A DNA stretch of 64,000 nt from Pomphorhynchus laevis (Eukaryota; Acanthocephala; Palaeacanthocephala; Echinorhynchida; Pomphorhynchidae): NCBI GenBank assembly GCA_012934845.2, contig WNNJ02001742.1, positions 42,500 through 106,499 on the forward strand. The letters are read 5' to 3'. The translations under genes and the position numbers were made by a program. This document shows, piece by piece, positions 21,101-32,900 of the stretch. Each line of letters begins with the position of its first letter. Positions within the stretch are counted from its first letter, which is position 1. The notes beneath the pieces are model-generated. The model was not told the DNA's origin, made no database searches, and worked only from the letters and a program-made list of their open reading frames with translations.

Positions 21101-23825
21101 ACATGTATTAAATTCAGCTAAAATCGTGTATATCAATGTACCAGAAGTCACAGGAGTTTATACAAGAGCTGTTGATATTATCGAGTTCGGATCCAAGATG
21201 CCGAAATTTGGAGGTAATGATTTTTTATAATGTTTGACATTACACAGAACTTCAATTTAAACAATTTTCAACCAATCGTCTACACAACTCATCCAAAACT
21301 TATAGTTTTGGATATGTGCACATGATAGCAAATTTCAAATTATCGCCTGTTTCATATATTTTTAACATTTACAGTCTGCTTTAAATATGAAACTAATTAC
21401 CAGGTATGACTGAAATATATGACGTATCATTCAAAAGTTCTAAGAGTAATTTGATAGGTTATAATACCATGAAGTCAAAACATTTATCAATCCAAATATG
21501 AAATTACGATTCTGTAACTATTCAGAGACGATAAAATTCGTCTCAATGACTTACTGGTGTCTAATTATTCCATGTATCAATAAAATTTACTCACATGTAA
21601 ACTTATTGGTTTGCCTTAAAAAAAAACAAATTTTTCCGTATATTTTAATGTAAACATGTGTTAAGTACTTATGTGTTTGTTTATTCGATAAAAGCGGGTT
21701 ATAAAATATTCAGGAAAAATCAGATATCAAGGTCAGATATCAAGATCAAAATCAAAAATTATTTTGATATTTTGTTAGTAACTACAACAGCATCTTTGGA
21801 AATTACAAACAAGATAAAATTCAAATATATATATTTATTACAGGAACGAAGAAACTAAATATATATTTGAAATTGAAGAAGATTATGGGTTTAGTATTTA
21901 TTATAAAAATCAAAAAAATACATAACTAATAAACGTACCTAATGAGATAAAACAATTCTTACAACTGAAATTAATAAACATAAACAGTCTAGGCTTCGAC
22001 GATAATTTTCTATATCGCAGAGGGATCTGACCCTACCAGCAAACACCAAGAGACGCTTTCCGATTTAACAAATCAGGGTCTGCGACTTACCTGCGAACCC
22101 AATAACAGCACACGATGGTAGTTAGTCTCGATGTGAGAAAGCTTCAGAAATCTTAGTATTTGCTATGGTGAACGTCCTCTCGAGAAGAAGACTAATCCTG
22201 AGATAGCCCAGGTGCACCACAGGCGGTTTTCTACATTTGATATTGCTGAAGTCAAATTCGTTGATTACACTTGTTAATGTAACATCTTCTTTTGTAGGGA
22301 CCGCATCAAACAAAAACACAACAAAAAATACTAAAAATATGAATCGACAAATTTCTAATTTCTCAAATTAAAAAAATTTCAAACAAAATTTCAGATTAAA
22401 ATTTTTCTCGTGATGTTAGCAGCCGCTATCGAAATATAAAAATAAACATAAAATAATAAAATAAAATATAAATAAATAAAATATAATAAAATAAGCATAA
22501 ATATAAAATTAACATTTCTTGATCCTAAACAAAATTTCAGATTAAAAGCGGAGCAGCATTAGCTACTTTAAATATAAATAATTATTTAAATTATTTAATT
22601 AATTAAGTTATTTAGAAATAAATATTTATAAATAAATAAATTCTCTTTTAATTATTTATTGGTTCAAATTTTATGTTGTTTCAAATTTTTGAAGATATGC
22701 AAGTAGTTAACAATTTTTGAAGATATGCTAGTAGTTACTAGCGAAATATCAAAATAAAATTGACTTTCAATTACACCTGGTCGTTCCTGAATATTTAAAA
22801 TGTAGATCAGGATGGCTATACTTCTTAAAACGTATTTCTACTGACTCTATTTTTTAATATTTTTATTTATTTGTATTTTTTTTGTTTCTAATTTATGAAG
22901 AGATGCAAGTAGTTACTAGCAAAATATCAATGTTGACTTTCAATTATACCTGATCGTATCTGAATATTTAAAATGCAGATCAGGATGGATATATTTCTAA
23001 AAAACGGGTAGTTTTGATATGAATATCATCCACTAGAGACTTGAATTACTTAATTAATAAGTTTCAATAAAAAAGGTTCAATTTGACTCAAATAAAATAA
23101 TTAGTTATTTTGAAACAAGAATTTAAGATTATATTTTGTATTACTTTCAATAACCAAATTAATTTCGTTTATTAATCAATGCTCATAAACTGTATCCCGT
23201 TATAACACAACATCGTTCCTGTGAGTTTTTAGGTCTGTCCGGATAGATAACGGATTTTCTGTATCATTCATTATACCATTATATGTATGTCTTTACCTGG
23301 CCACACGTGCATAAAAGACCAATTATTTGATAATAATTTTATTACTTTTCAAATGCAGTTACTTATAACCTCAATCTTAAATCTAATTATTTAGGTCTTC
23401 ACGACTCTGGAGTTGATCTAACAGATCTTAGTCGCACAATATGGGCATCAAAAAAGTATCCACACTTGTCAGTATTCTGCAGCCGCAATGTAGATATCGT
23501 GCCTACCTTGGCGGTTGGATGTACCAAATTTATTGGTCCCTCTCTCAATTTCTGTTTACCGGTTTACAGACAGATCTGCAATAACTATAAAACGGAGCTT
23601 GGTATTAAACAACAACAGGAACTACTAGCAGCATTATCAGTATGTTGCAAATATGGTCTAAACGTGTCGATGCTAAAAGCGTGTACTGAGAAAATAGCTG
23701 GAATTGAACTAGGAAGTGTGCGAAAGCCTATGCATAAGTGCAGACCAGAAATTATAAATGCAATGGATGCTGAATTAAGTGCAATGGATTTTTGGAACAA
23801 ATTAAAAATTTCAAATAACAATTAA
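17947..23825 (+). CDS. N-acetylneuraminate-lyase-like protein, four exons
   Basis: Exons 17947-18106, 20283-20410, 20988-21213 and 23395-23825 have GT-AG borders and consistent phases, and give a 314-residue protein, the normal length for this aldolase family (DapA/NanA TIM barrels). The family cleaves sialic acid to pyruvate and N-acetylmannosamine in the cytosol. Landmarks: AFTPFDDNGDI near the N-terminus, GISGEG for the GxTGE phosphate-loop motif, NVPEVTGV for the (Y)xIPALTGV strand, and an ending IAGIELGSVRKPMHKCRPE as in animal lyases. The Schiff-base Lys (GLKFSDTDL in the human enzyme) is His here (GGLHDSGVDL), and the catalytic Tyr position holds Ile (VYINVP). Classical lyase activity is therefore unlikely. 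It may be a pseudoenzyme or have changed chemistry. No stops or frame breaks, so it looks like a maintained gene. Confidence 0.82.
19153..19352. repeat. Dispersed repeat A, copy 2
   Basis: Second copy of 22-222, about 90% identical, in the same orientation, inside intron 1. Confidence 0.7.
19680..19707 (+). ncRNA. Hammerhead-type remnant (ATGATGA ... GAAA)
   Basis: ATGATGA, then a perfect 6-bp stem GATAGC/GCTATC, then GAAA and TATA. One base departs from the CTGANGA core. The same block recurs at least seven times in this window. It matches the hammerhead carried by canonical Penelope-like pseudo-LTRs. Confidence 0.5.
20283..20410 (+). CDS. Lyase-like gene, exon 2
   Basis: Completes GISGEG and continues MSMTIEERKKTAEKFLAA. 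Acceptor TTTTACACAG, donor GTCAGT after DIQ (phase 0). Confidence 0.85.
20988..21213 (+). CDS. Lyase-like gene, exon 3
   Basis: ELAAHADLHGASSVSVLPN through VYINVPEVTGVY to MPKFG, acceptor TATTTAG, donor GTAATG (phase 1). It carries the strand where the catalytic Tyr is expected; Ile is found instead. Confidence 0.85.
21990..22325 (-). mobile_element. Canonical Penelope fragment (N-terminal RT region), decayed
   Basis: A GC-richer island in intron 3. The minus-strand frame LFDAVPTKEDVTLTSVINE followed by NTKISEAF resembles the region before the first RT motif of Penelope/Poseidon proteins. Identification is by pattern only. Confidence 0.4.
22407..22434 (+). ncRNA. Hammerhead-type remnant
   Basis: GTGATGT, then TAGC/GCTA with two flanking mismatches, then CGAAATATA. 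A decayed member of the block seen at 24338 and 24961. Confidence 0.35.
22717..22924 (+). ncRNA. Two hammerhead-type remnants in tandem
   Basis: 22717-22746: TTGAAGA, stem GCTAG/CTAGC, GAAA. 22894-22924: ATGAAGA, weaker stem, CAAAA. Both are followed by ATATC and then by the shared text GACTTTCAATTA(C/T)ACCTG(G/A)TCGT and GAATATTTAAAATG. They look like two truncated copies of the same Penelope-like terminus. Confidence 0.45.
23395..23825 (+). CDS. Lyase-like gene, exon 4
   Basis: From GLHDSGVDL to the stop. It holds the His that replaces the Schiff-base Lys, the strand TLAVGCTKFIGPSLNF and the C-terminal helices. Acceptor AATTATTTAG. Confidence 0.85.
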
Positions 23826-24255
23826 ATTATTATTGCAAATTAATAAATTTACATAAATCTATGAAAACTATACACAATTTAATATTCATTTAACATTGTT
23901 GTTTAAAAGATTTATCGCTAATTTATTAATTCATCATATGATAATATGATTAGCTTATATAATCGACTAAAATCCAGTATAAGCAGAATTACAATAAAAG
24001 TCACTAAATCTACTTTCATTCAACGGCTTATCGAACATGATAATCCACGAACATTTAATGTCTGTGGGATATATATAATGAAAATGTAGATTGAAGCTGC
24101 CGGTCAGGATCCGTCATGGATTCGATCATATATTTAATGGTTCGAAATATATATACTTAAAGTTTCTTTCGAACTTTTAAATATATACATTTAAATAGTT
24201 GATAATAATCTATTATTGATAAAGAATTATTGGAGCTAGATCAAATAAAAAAATA

Positions 24256-24365
24256 TTTTATTGATGTTTCGTTAACTTCTGTTAGCATCTTCGGAAAATT
24301 AAAATATAATTACAATTGTAAAAATTATTGTTATTTCCTGAAGATGCTTACAGAAGTTAGCGAAA
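24256..24365. ncRNA. Inverted pair of hammerhead-type motifs
   Basis: Plus strand 24338-24365: CTGAAGA (full CUGANGA consensus), stem GCTTAC/GTTAGC with one mismatch, then GAAA and TATC. Minus strand 24266-24293: CCGAAGA, GCTAAC/GTTAAC, GAAAC and ATC. The inverted arrangement fits the complex tandem/inverted ends that Penelope-like elements are known to leave. Confidence 0.6.
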
Positions 24366-24801
24366 TATCAAAAAACCTTCTTTCTTTGATCCAGATCCAA
24401 TAATTATTTATAAATATTTTCTTATTCTGCAATGGCTTTCATGTACTAATTTAATAGAGCTGTTATTAAATGAGTTCTTATCGTGTTCACAAAATTATGT
24501 GTTTTTGATTTGACATTGATTTATTGTATTTTATCAAATATATAAATATATAGTTTGGGGAACCACGTTTACAATTCCATAATTTTCTTTTTGATCTACC
24601 CTTTTCAATATTTGTATTTTTTAATTTGTTTCTCTTTTGTTATGCAGTACTAATTTATACTGGCATGTTCCTTTGCTATAATATTTTAAATATATTTTGT
24701 TTGGTGCTTTTTTGTTACAAATTTCGAGTATTTTGTATAAATGACAAACTTAATGCTTTTGTCTTCCGATTTTTTCACTTTCGCGAATTAATATATTTTT
24801 T

Positions 24802-24897
24802 AAAATAGCTGGAATTGAACTAGGAAGTGTGCGAAAGCCTACGCACAAATGCAGATCAGAAATATAAATTAAATGGATGCTGAATTAAGTGCATTGA
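24802..24897 (+). pseudogene. Duplicated fragment of lyase exon 4
   Basis: About 95 bp nearly identical to 23689-23789 (AAAATAGCTGGAATTGAACTAGG through GCTGAATTAAGTGCA), with no upstream exon sequence. A short segmental duplication lying about 1 kb beyond the gene end. Non-coding here. Confidence 0.8.
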
Positions 24898-24960
24898 GTA
24901 CTTTTGTATTATGCAAATCTTGATGATTTTGTTAGTTCGAATAAACTGCTTGTAGTTTTC

Positions 24961-25174
24961 CGGAAGATGATAGCGGGAGCTATCGAAATATTGCAAGTTT
25001 TGGAGTAAAACCAATTTTCTCGTTCCTGTAAATTTTTAAAACTATAAGAAATAAATTGATACTTTTAATCAATATATAATATAAGCATATCCGTTTGTTA
25101 AACCGACAACGGATAGAAAGTTAAGTAAATTTAATTGTTTTAAATTTAACAAGATGGTAGCAGAAGTAATCGAA
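24961..25174 (+). ncRNA. Two hammerhead-type motifs
   Basis: 24961-24987: CGGAAGA, perfect stem GATAGC/GCTATC, GAAA, TATT, with partial pairing possible between GTTTTC before it and GCAAGTTTT after it. 25148-25174 is a weaker version. Both are followed by the shared text TTGCAA...CGTT(C/T)CTGTAAATTT and AACTATAAGAAATAAATTGATA, so these are two copies of one element end. Confidence 0.5.
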
Positions 25175-25779
25175 ATATTGCAATTTTTGAATTGCAACTA
25201 ATTGTTTCGTTTCTGTAAATTTATGAAACTATAAGAAATAAATTGATATTTTCAATATTAGTTTATTTTCAAATAAATTAACCTTAACTATGGTTTCTGA
25301 TAAAGATAAACAATATTGCCAATTTCGGTCACTTACCGCAACGAGGACAATTTGTTATCGCATAAATGTTATTATCATTTAGATAATTACTTGTAGTTTA
25401 AAGAAACACGCCGGCAATAAACTTTCAACTTTACGCGGTAGAGCAAAACTTACGACTTAATTTATTATCTTTATAACAACAGGTTACGAAAACTATTCCA
25501 ATAATAAACGTTTGCTAAGATCATATCATATGAGATTAATTAATGTCATCAATATCTGATGCTTCCGAGTACGCTCCGTAGTTCGATTTCCCAATTGAGA
25601 ATCGCTCAAGAAGGAATTTTTCTTTCATGTCTTGTATTTTTTCAGAGAATTTATCTTTGAGCTTCAAAATAAACAACAGAATTTGTTTATCAAAACAGAT
25701 AAAAGGATGCATTTTTTATTGCATACATAAAAATCAAGAGGTTTTTTCAATAAAAATATTTTTTTATAATAATCTCAGC

Positions 25780-26010
25780 CATGGCCGGTCCCAAGCCCGT
25801 GCTGAGAAAGGATGAAGGTTGGCGATAGACTTCGTGACAAGCCAGTCGTGAAACAAAACCGTCGCATCAACAGTACGAGATGGTGTCTCAATGATGGTCC
25901 GTCGCATCAACAGTACGAAATTGTGTCTCACTACGATGATACGGCCGCAATCTTCTCGCAAACAAACATTAACCATCAATAAGGCCCATTGGCCTCAATG
26001 GGCCCTATAA
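25780..26010. repeat. GC-richer repeat fragment with short direct repeats and a palindrome
   Basis: CCGTCGCATCAACAGTACGA occurs at about 25859 and 25900, and GGCCCATTGGCCTCAATGGGCC-like sequence at about 25983 pairs with itself. Probably the end of a retroelement; family not recognised. Confidence 0.4.
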
Positions 26011-26822
26011 GCGAAAAGTCCTTGTTTAAAAAAAACAAATAATTAAAAATTAAACAAATTAGAATTGAAATAGTTTATTAGCGGTGAAAATAAAACTCAT
26101 CAGCTAATTAGTTTAACAATATAGAATAATTAAACAATAATTAGTTATTGATGTGCAACTATGCGTTATGAGGAGATCTTTGGACTTTCTTAGCTTTATA
26201 TACTAATGTGGCGCTATAATTTACAAGTAGATAAACTTTCTTAACTTTATAAGTACATAATTCACAAACTATTAGGTTTGGACTAAAAGAGCAACACAAT
26301 TGAAAAATATAAATAAGTTTGAACATTAGTGTATAAGGCGAATCCTTGTGTCATCACGACCCAATATACATTTTCGTTCAAGCATTAATAAATTATGAAA
26401 AATTTATTTAATTCTCAAATTAGATATCGTTCTGATAACGTTCATAAAAATGAATATATTTTTTTCACCACTAATCAATAAATAGATATTAGATATAAAA
26501 TATAATGAAACATAAAATATAATATAAAATATAATATATAGAATCATTAGATATAAAATATAAAATATTTATATTAAGAAATATAAAATTTCCCAATCAA
26601 CAAGATAAAAAATTTGCAAAATTATTAATAAATTGCAAATAAATTTTAAGTTATTAAAAAATGCAATTATAATCGACTCATTTCTCTTTAACGAACTCTC
26701 TCTTGCTAAATATATGGAAGCTTAATATCGTAGAGTTATAAATTTTAGATCGTAATAATTTGCCCATTGGTAAAAATAATGATTTAGCTAATGGATGACT
26801 TTTAAACATTATCGTCGCATAC

Positions 26823-26903
26823 CTTCATATTTTGTTGAATTTCAAGTAAGCGATCGGCTTCATTAAATGCTGAAATAGTTTTTTCCAACAGATCACTGTC
26901 TAC
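26823..26903 (-). CDS. Dynein-like exon (last seen)
   Basis: Exactly 27 codons, [20 protein letters not shown]..., phase 0 at both ends; acceptor TTTTTAG, donor GTATGC. It should continue into motor-domain exons, none of which I can find further left. Confidence 0.65.
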
Positions 26904-29900
26904 CTAAAAATAAATCATTTTATAAACTCCGTCATTTTATTGAGGTTTTAGGGTATATTTTGAACCATAATTAATATTATTTTATTCAATGAATTTAAAC
27001 AATGAATTTTATTCTTTAGCCATTGATAACAATTTACAAGCTTATCAGGACTTAAATCACTAAGTTTTAATGATTGAGTAAGTCTTAATGTAAGAGATCA
27101 GTAATTTAATCTGTAGTTTCAGTATTTATTAAGACTTTACTGAATTTAATCTTAAGTAAAGGTTCAACAAAGTCAAACCATTGAACTACCGGTTTTTATA
27201 AGTTTGAAAGGATTTCGATGCTTGTCAAATTTTAATTTTTTGGTAGAATTAAATCAGACTAATTTGCAGTTTGATACACTTCAGACAAAGGAGTAAGCAT
27301 TATGATTTAAGCACTAATGTCACATTGTTCACAAATGCTTATAAAAAACCTTACCGAAATTATTCAACGAAAAGGCATTATGCCCGATATGTCAAAAAAA
27401 TTGAATCAAAACGAATTTTGCAATTGAAAATACATTTCAATTAAATCAAGTACCTGTCTATGTAACACTTTTAAATCGTCGATTATTTTTTGCAGTTCGT
27501 TATTAATCAGTTCATCTGCTGTACTTTCAATAAAGCCAATATTCGCACTATTATTATCAGATATGTCCAAGCATTTTGACAAACCGTCACTTAATAATGT
27601 ATAGCTTTTTCTAGCCTCTTCCATTATTGATTCATTTGCGTATTTTTTTAATATCTCAAATAATCTAGAGCAGATATCAAAATCCTGTTGAATATCTGAC
27701 ACCTAAATAATAAATTGAAGGTTTTATTACTTTAAGATGAAGTTTAAATTAAAGTTGAATTTAAAACAATTTTAATTGTTTAAATAGAATTTAATTAAAA
27801 TTCAATTAAATTTTAATTGTTTAAATTGAAGGTTTTATTGAATTACAAAAAGTCATTTTTTCACCACCAAATAAAATTTCAATAAAATCGAATAAAACCT
27901 ATACAAATATGGAAAATATAGGCTTAAACGAATCTCTCTGCATCACACCATGAGTATCAACTATTATGTTCTATAAAGTGAGTCATCTCTTTACTCTTAT
28001 ACAATACTTATTGCACCTTGCTTCCATTGTATCAGCATGACATAAACGCAATAAAAATATAAAATTTGTATTAATACTTGATCAATCGAACGCTTTCTTC
28101 TGAGCCATATAATCATATTTAATAGCTGAACCAATATTATTGGTTGACACTGTAACTTGTTTCGATAATGATGCAAATTGATATTTGAGGCAGTGTGTGC
28201 CATGCATCAATATGGTAGTCTAAACTTTTTGAGAAACTTGTACCCATTTGACACACATTAAGAATATTATAACCGCATATTATATCCTATTATGATCCAA
28301 ATGCTTATAACGAAGGTATCTACTAATTTGAGAAGACAAAGTTTTTTTTGCTGACGAGTTTAAATGAATTTATTGAAAAAGGGAAATTGACTTCTGTTTT
28401 CGGAGTAAAGTTCATTCGGATACAATTTCTAATTGAGCCTTTCTGACTAAAGTGTTTGTAAATATAAAATCGATGCAAATTCGTCTGTTGCATCAATTTT
28501 GGCGAATCTTTTACAAGAGATATACCACAATAGGGTCGATCACTATAGCCTAACGATGCTGGAATATTAAAAGAATAAAAATTAGGTAGATGCACAACAT
28601 GAATTGAAAGAGTTTTAATAAATACTAATAAATCGTACAAAGGAAACCAGAAAGTTATACTCGCAAATATTGAATAGTTCAGTCCCATCAAATTAAATAA
28701 GAGCAATCGAATCAAATTCGGATTATTTGTCGGAAAGTATGCGCTCATCTAAACTTGAGCTAGTCATATGGATACAGCGTTATCCCCAGATTTGATATCA
28801 TTAGGATCCACTTTTGTTAAAGCAGACATTATACTACATCCTTGAATACGATAAACGATGCTAGGGTTCTCAATACGTTTCTGATGAAGCTCTTGCTGTA
28901 ACGATTTCAGAATCTTGCATTCTGGAAGAGACAAATCGGCGTTTAAGACATTTCATGAAAATTCTACGAATCTTTTAATAAATGAGCTTATGAAAGCGAC
29001 TGTGAAACTGCTGTTTGCTCAATCATCACTAAAAGCCACGTGGGTATGCAGAAAAGCGAGTAATTTCAACTTTTTTTTTACCGGGAAGCAACTTTCAGGG
29101 AGAAAAGAGCAAATTACCTCAACTAAGATTGTATACTAAATACACAACGAATAATCAAGTCTAAAAATCTCTATATCCGAGTTTGTTTGAAACAAATTAT
29201 ATATTCTTCTCGCGCGTTCACCATCGACAGGCTTGCGGTTGCCAAGATCAAATCGAAAATTTCCAACAAATTTCAATCCAACGCTGATGTTTTGATCGAT
29301 TTAAAAACAAATTTAGTTATGACTATCGAACCCAAAGTGGAGCACGCGATTATTTTGTAAATTGTTGTATAATTTGATAGCAAAATAATTTATTATATAA
29401 TAGATAATTGTTAATTTTTAACTTAATTTAATTAATCTTAATCTTAATCTTTATTTAAGATTAAGATTAATCTTAATTTTATTAATCTTAATCTTAAGAT
29501 TACTAAAATCAATTATTAATTAATTCACACGTTTTTAAAATTATTCAATTTTATAAGTTCGAGTTACATACAATGTTTGTTGTCTTGTAAATGGCAATAT
29601 TTAATATTTAATATTTAAATACTATGGATAAATCTCTATAAAATCATTAAAATTCGAGTTACATACAATGTGAGTTGTCTTACTTTTCTTTATCTCAATT
29701 TTAATATTTTAAAATTATAATCTTTAATTTAAAATTGTAATCTTTAATTTAGACTTCAAATTCGCATTAAATTACTTAGTGTCCACTAAAATAAATGTTT
29801 TGATTATCGGTGATTTACAAAATGACATTTTACCAGGAAAAATAATTTCCTGGTAAATTTAATTTGAACCATGAACGTAAACTAAAATGAGCCAGAAAAG

Positions 29901-32900
29901 TCTATTTAATAAACTTAACTACAAAAAACTTACAGCAATAAAGATGAGGAGGTAATAACGAACATTTTTCCGTTTTTTATAGATAAAAACGATTTCTATC
30001 GTTAAAACAATTGATGTTATTAATTTATAAGAAATGTCAAAGTACCTAATTAACAAAACGATTTACCTTAAGTAGAAAATCTCTTTGTGATGTGATTAGC
30101 ACTTCATAATCATCAATTGAATCTAATTTTCTATTTAATGCACTTTCGTAAAAGTTTGTTATTTCTAATTGCTGATTAATAATTTTATTTACAATTTGTG
30201 CTAATTTGCCCGTCATAATTGACATCGATCTAAATAAAATAGTTTTACTTATAAATCACCAAATTATTTTGTTTTGAGATTTATAGATTAACGCTTTTCA
30301 CAAGATCCAGAAATATTTCATGACTATCGAATTTTAAGTGACGACAATTCGACAGAATTGTCAACGAATCAACAAAATTATAATACCAACAATATAACGT
30401 AATTGCTTGTTACGTCATACTATGTGATATAACATTTAAAACCAGCTACGAAATCCTCCATACAACATCACGAATTCATCATCAAAAAATGATAACCAAA
30501 AGTATAATTTTTTGCTAGTTACAAATATTTTTATAATAACTTTGATTTACCATATTACTGAATAACTTTAATATTTTTTACCATATTACTGAATAACTTT
30601 GATATTTTTTACCATATTACTGAATAACTTTGATATTTTTTACCATATTACTGAATAATTATTTTTGAGTGGTATTCAATCTTCCCAGTATAATTCTTTA
30701 ATATAATTTACAAATTAAAAAAGCATAAGAGATTGTGATTAATTATATATTGTCAACTGATATTTTAAGTTATTAGCATCTAGATTAGTCCGATATATTA
30801 AATTTATTAACTTACGTCTCCAGCTGTCATTAAATGCGAATCATAACATTTTGGTATTGTTGTAAAATCCAATCTACAAACTATTAAAAGTTATTAAAAT
30901 ATTTTTAAAATAACCAAAAATTCTTCCAGGTCATAATTTAAATGTCATATAAAAATATTAAATACAATATTTTTCATTAAACGATTTATTAGTTTGAGTT
31001 CATGAGTAGCAAGTAAAAAGATATCAATATACTAAATTGATTTAAAAACAAATCTAGAATTTGACTATTTTAATTCTACAGCCAATAATAAATATTGAAA
31101 GGCAATAATGAACAAATTTAATTAAATTAGGGAGAAAGCAAATTAATTAAATCAGCGGGACATAAGATGAGATAACGTTTTAAATTGTAAAGTAATATTT
31201 CAAGTATTTCTGTAAATTTAAGTATTTTATGGATTTTTACCATAACTTTGTATTTATAAAATCACGGTAAAATGCCATGACTTATAAGTCATGGCAACAA
31301 TTATTTCAAGTATTTCATGGAATTTTACCAAACTTTGTATTTCTAAAATCATGGTAGAAATTCATGACTTATAAGTCATGACAACAATCCAGTTGAAGTT
31401 AAATAAGAAGATTCTGACAATTTTCGCGACCCGCATACATATCGCGGCATTGAAACACTTAATCAATCTTTAAAATTCTTCTCAACCCTTTTTTACGCGG
31501 CATTTTTTATTTATTCCTATTAAACCCGAATAGCATGGATTTCAATATCTAAATTCTAACATGACTGCACTAACGAAATGTCGACACAATATTTCCAAAA
31601 TAATATCGTTCAGTTGTAGAGAAACAATGTATTTGTTAATTTCAACAATATCAAACGTGAAATCGCACTTAAAAACGTTAATTCATAATATTAAATCTTC
31701 GGATTTTCTTCGACGCATTACATCGTAGGTTGTTATACAATGAAGTTTGCATTTTCGATTGCGTATCCTTCTCCGCCTCAAAGTCCTGCAGGGTGACTAA
31801 CTAATTCCGCATCTCTTCTAACTGTTTGATAAAGATCGACCAACTTGTTTGCAATCGACATCCTCACTCTGAAATCCTTATTTTCGCCTACGACATGTTT
31901 TATACTTTCTGACTATTTCAATTGCCCAAATTCCACTTGACCGACTCCTCTATCATTAGATTATCGACTTCTAATAAATTATTAATTGGTAAACTATCAA
32001 ACCCAATAAAACTATCAAATCCATTAAAACAGAGGACAGTAATAAATCCTATCAGAATATTTTTATTTATTTTAGTAATTTACGAATAATTACTAATTAA
32101 TTATTAATTGGTAAACTATCAAATCCAATAAAACGTTTCTTTATATTTCTTTACTGCAATCATTTATTTCTAACAATAAAAATTTAATTACTAGATAATA
32201 CCTCGCATTTGATTGTAATATTGATTCTTTAAATTTAGCGTTGGATATTCGATAAAATCCTTCACTGTAATAATCATCAATTAATGAGATAAAAGATTGA
32301 TGTGAGGATAACGTAGCTAATGAAATATCCCACCAATCCACATCTAAATTTATGATTAAAAATTCAAACAGAGCATGATATATATAGAGCATGATAAGTA
32401 AAACGATTATAATATTATTATAACAAGATGTAACAATCTTATATAATAAGATGATATTAAGATTATATTAATCAAATAAGCTAACTGAGTCTACATATTT
32501 TATATTGCGAATTAAAAATAATGCAAAATAAAATTTAAATAGTTAAATAATGAAAAATTGATAATAAATAATTAAGATTTTATATAATTTATATCAAGAT
32601 GAATTATAAACTGAAATTAAAAATAAAAATCAATTTTTATGAATTGACTAATAGATATCAAAACTATGTATCAGAATTAGGATTAGAGATCATCAGGAGG
32701 AACTGCTGTGCTATCAGGTTTCGGACCCTAACTCCTCTACACAACATAACAGCTGGGCCAAATACGCCAAGCTAATTGACAAATTTATTGCTAATTCTTA
32801 CATATAAACACTAACGTTGAAGTCATAAAATCTGTTTTATATTACCTAATAATAAAACTGTCTAATTAGACAGACGTTTTATCAGGTTATGAGTTAAATT

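Noticed and set aside
28915-29139. Plus-strand open frame of 74 codons
   Set aside because: Antisense to the unidentified minus-strand relic; no motif.
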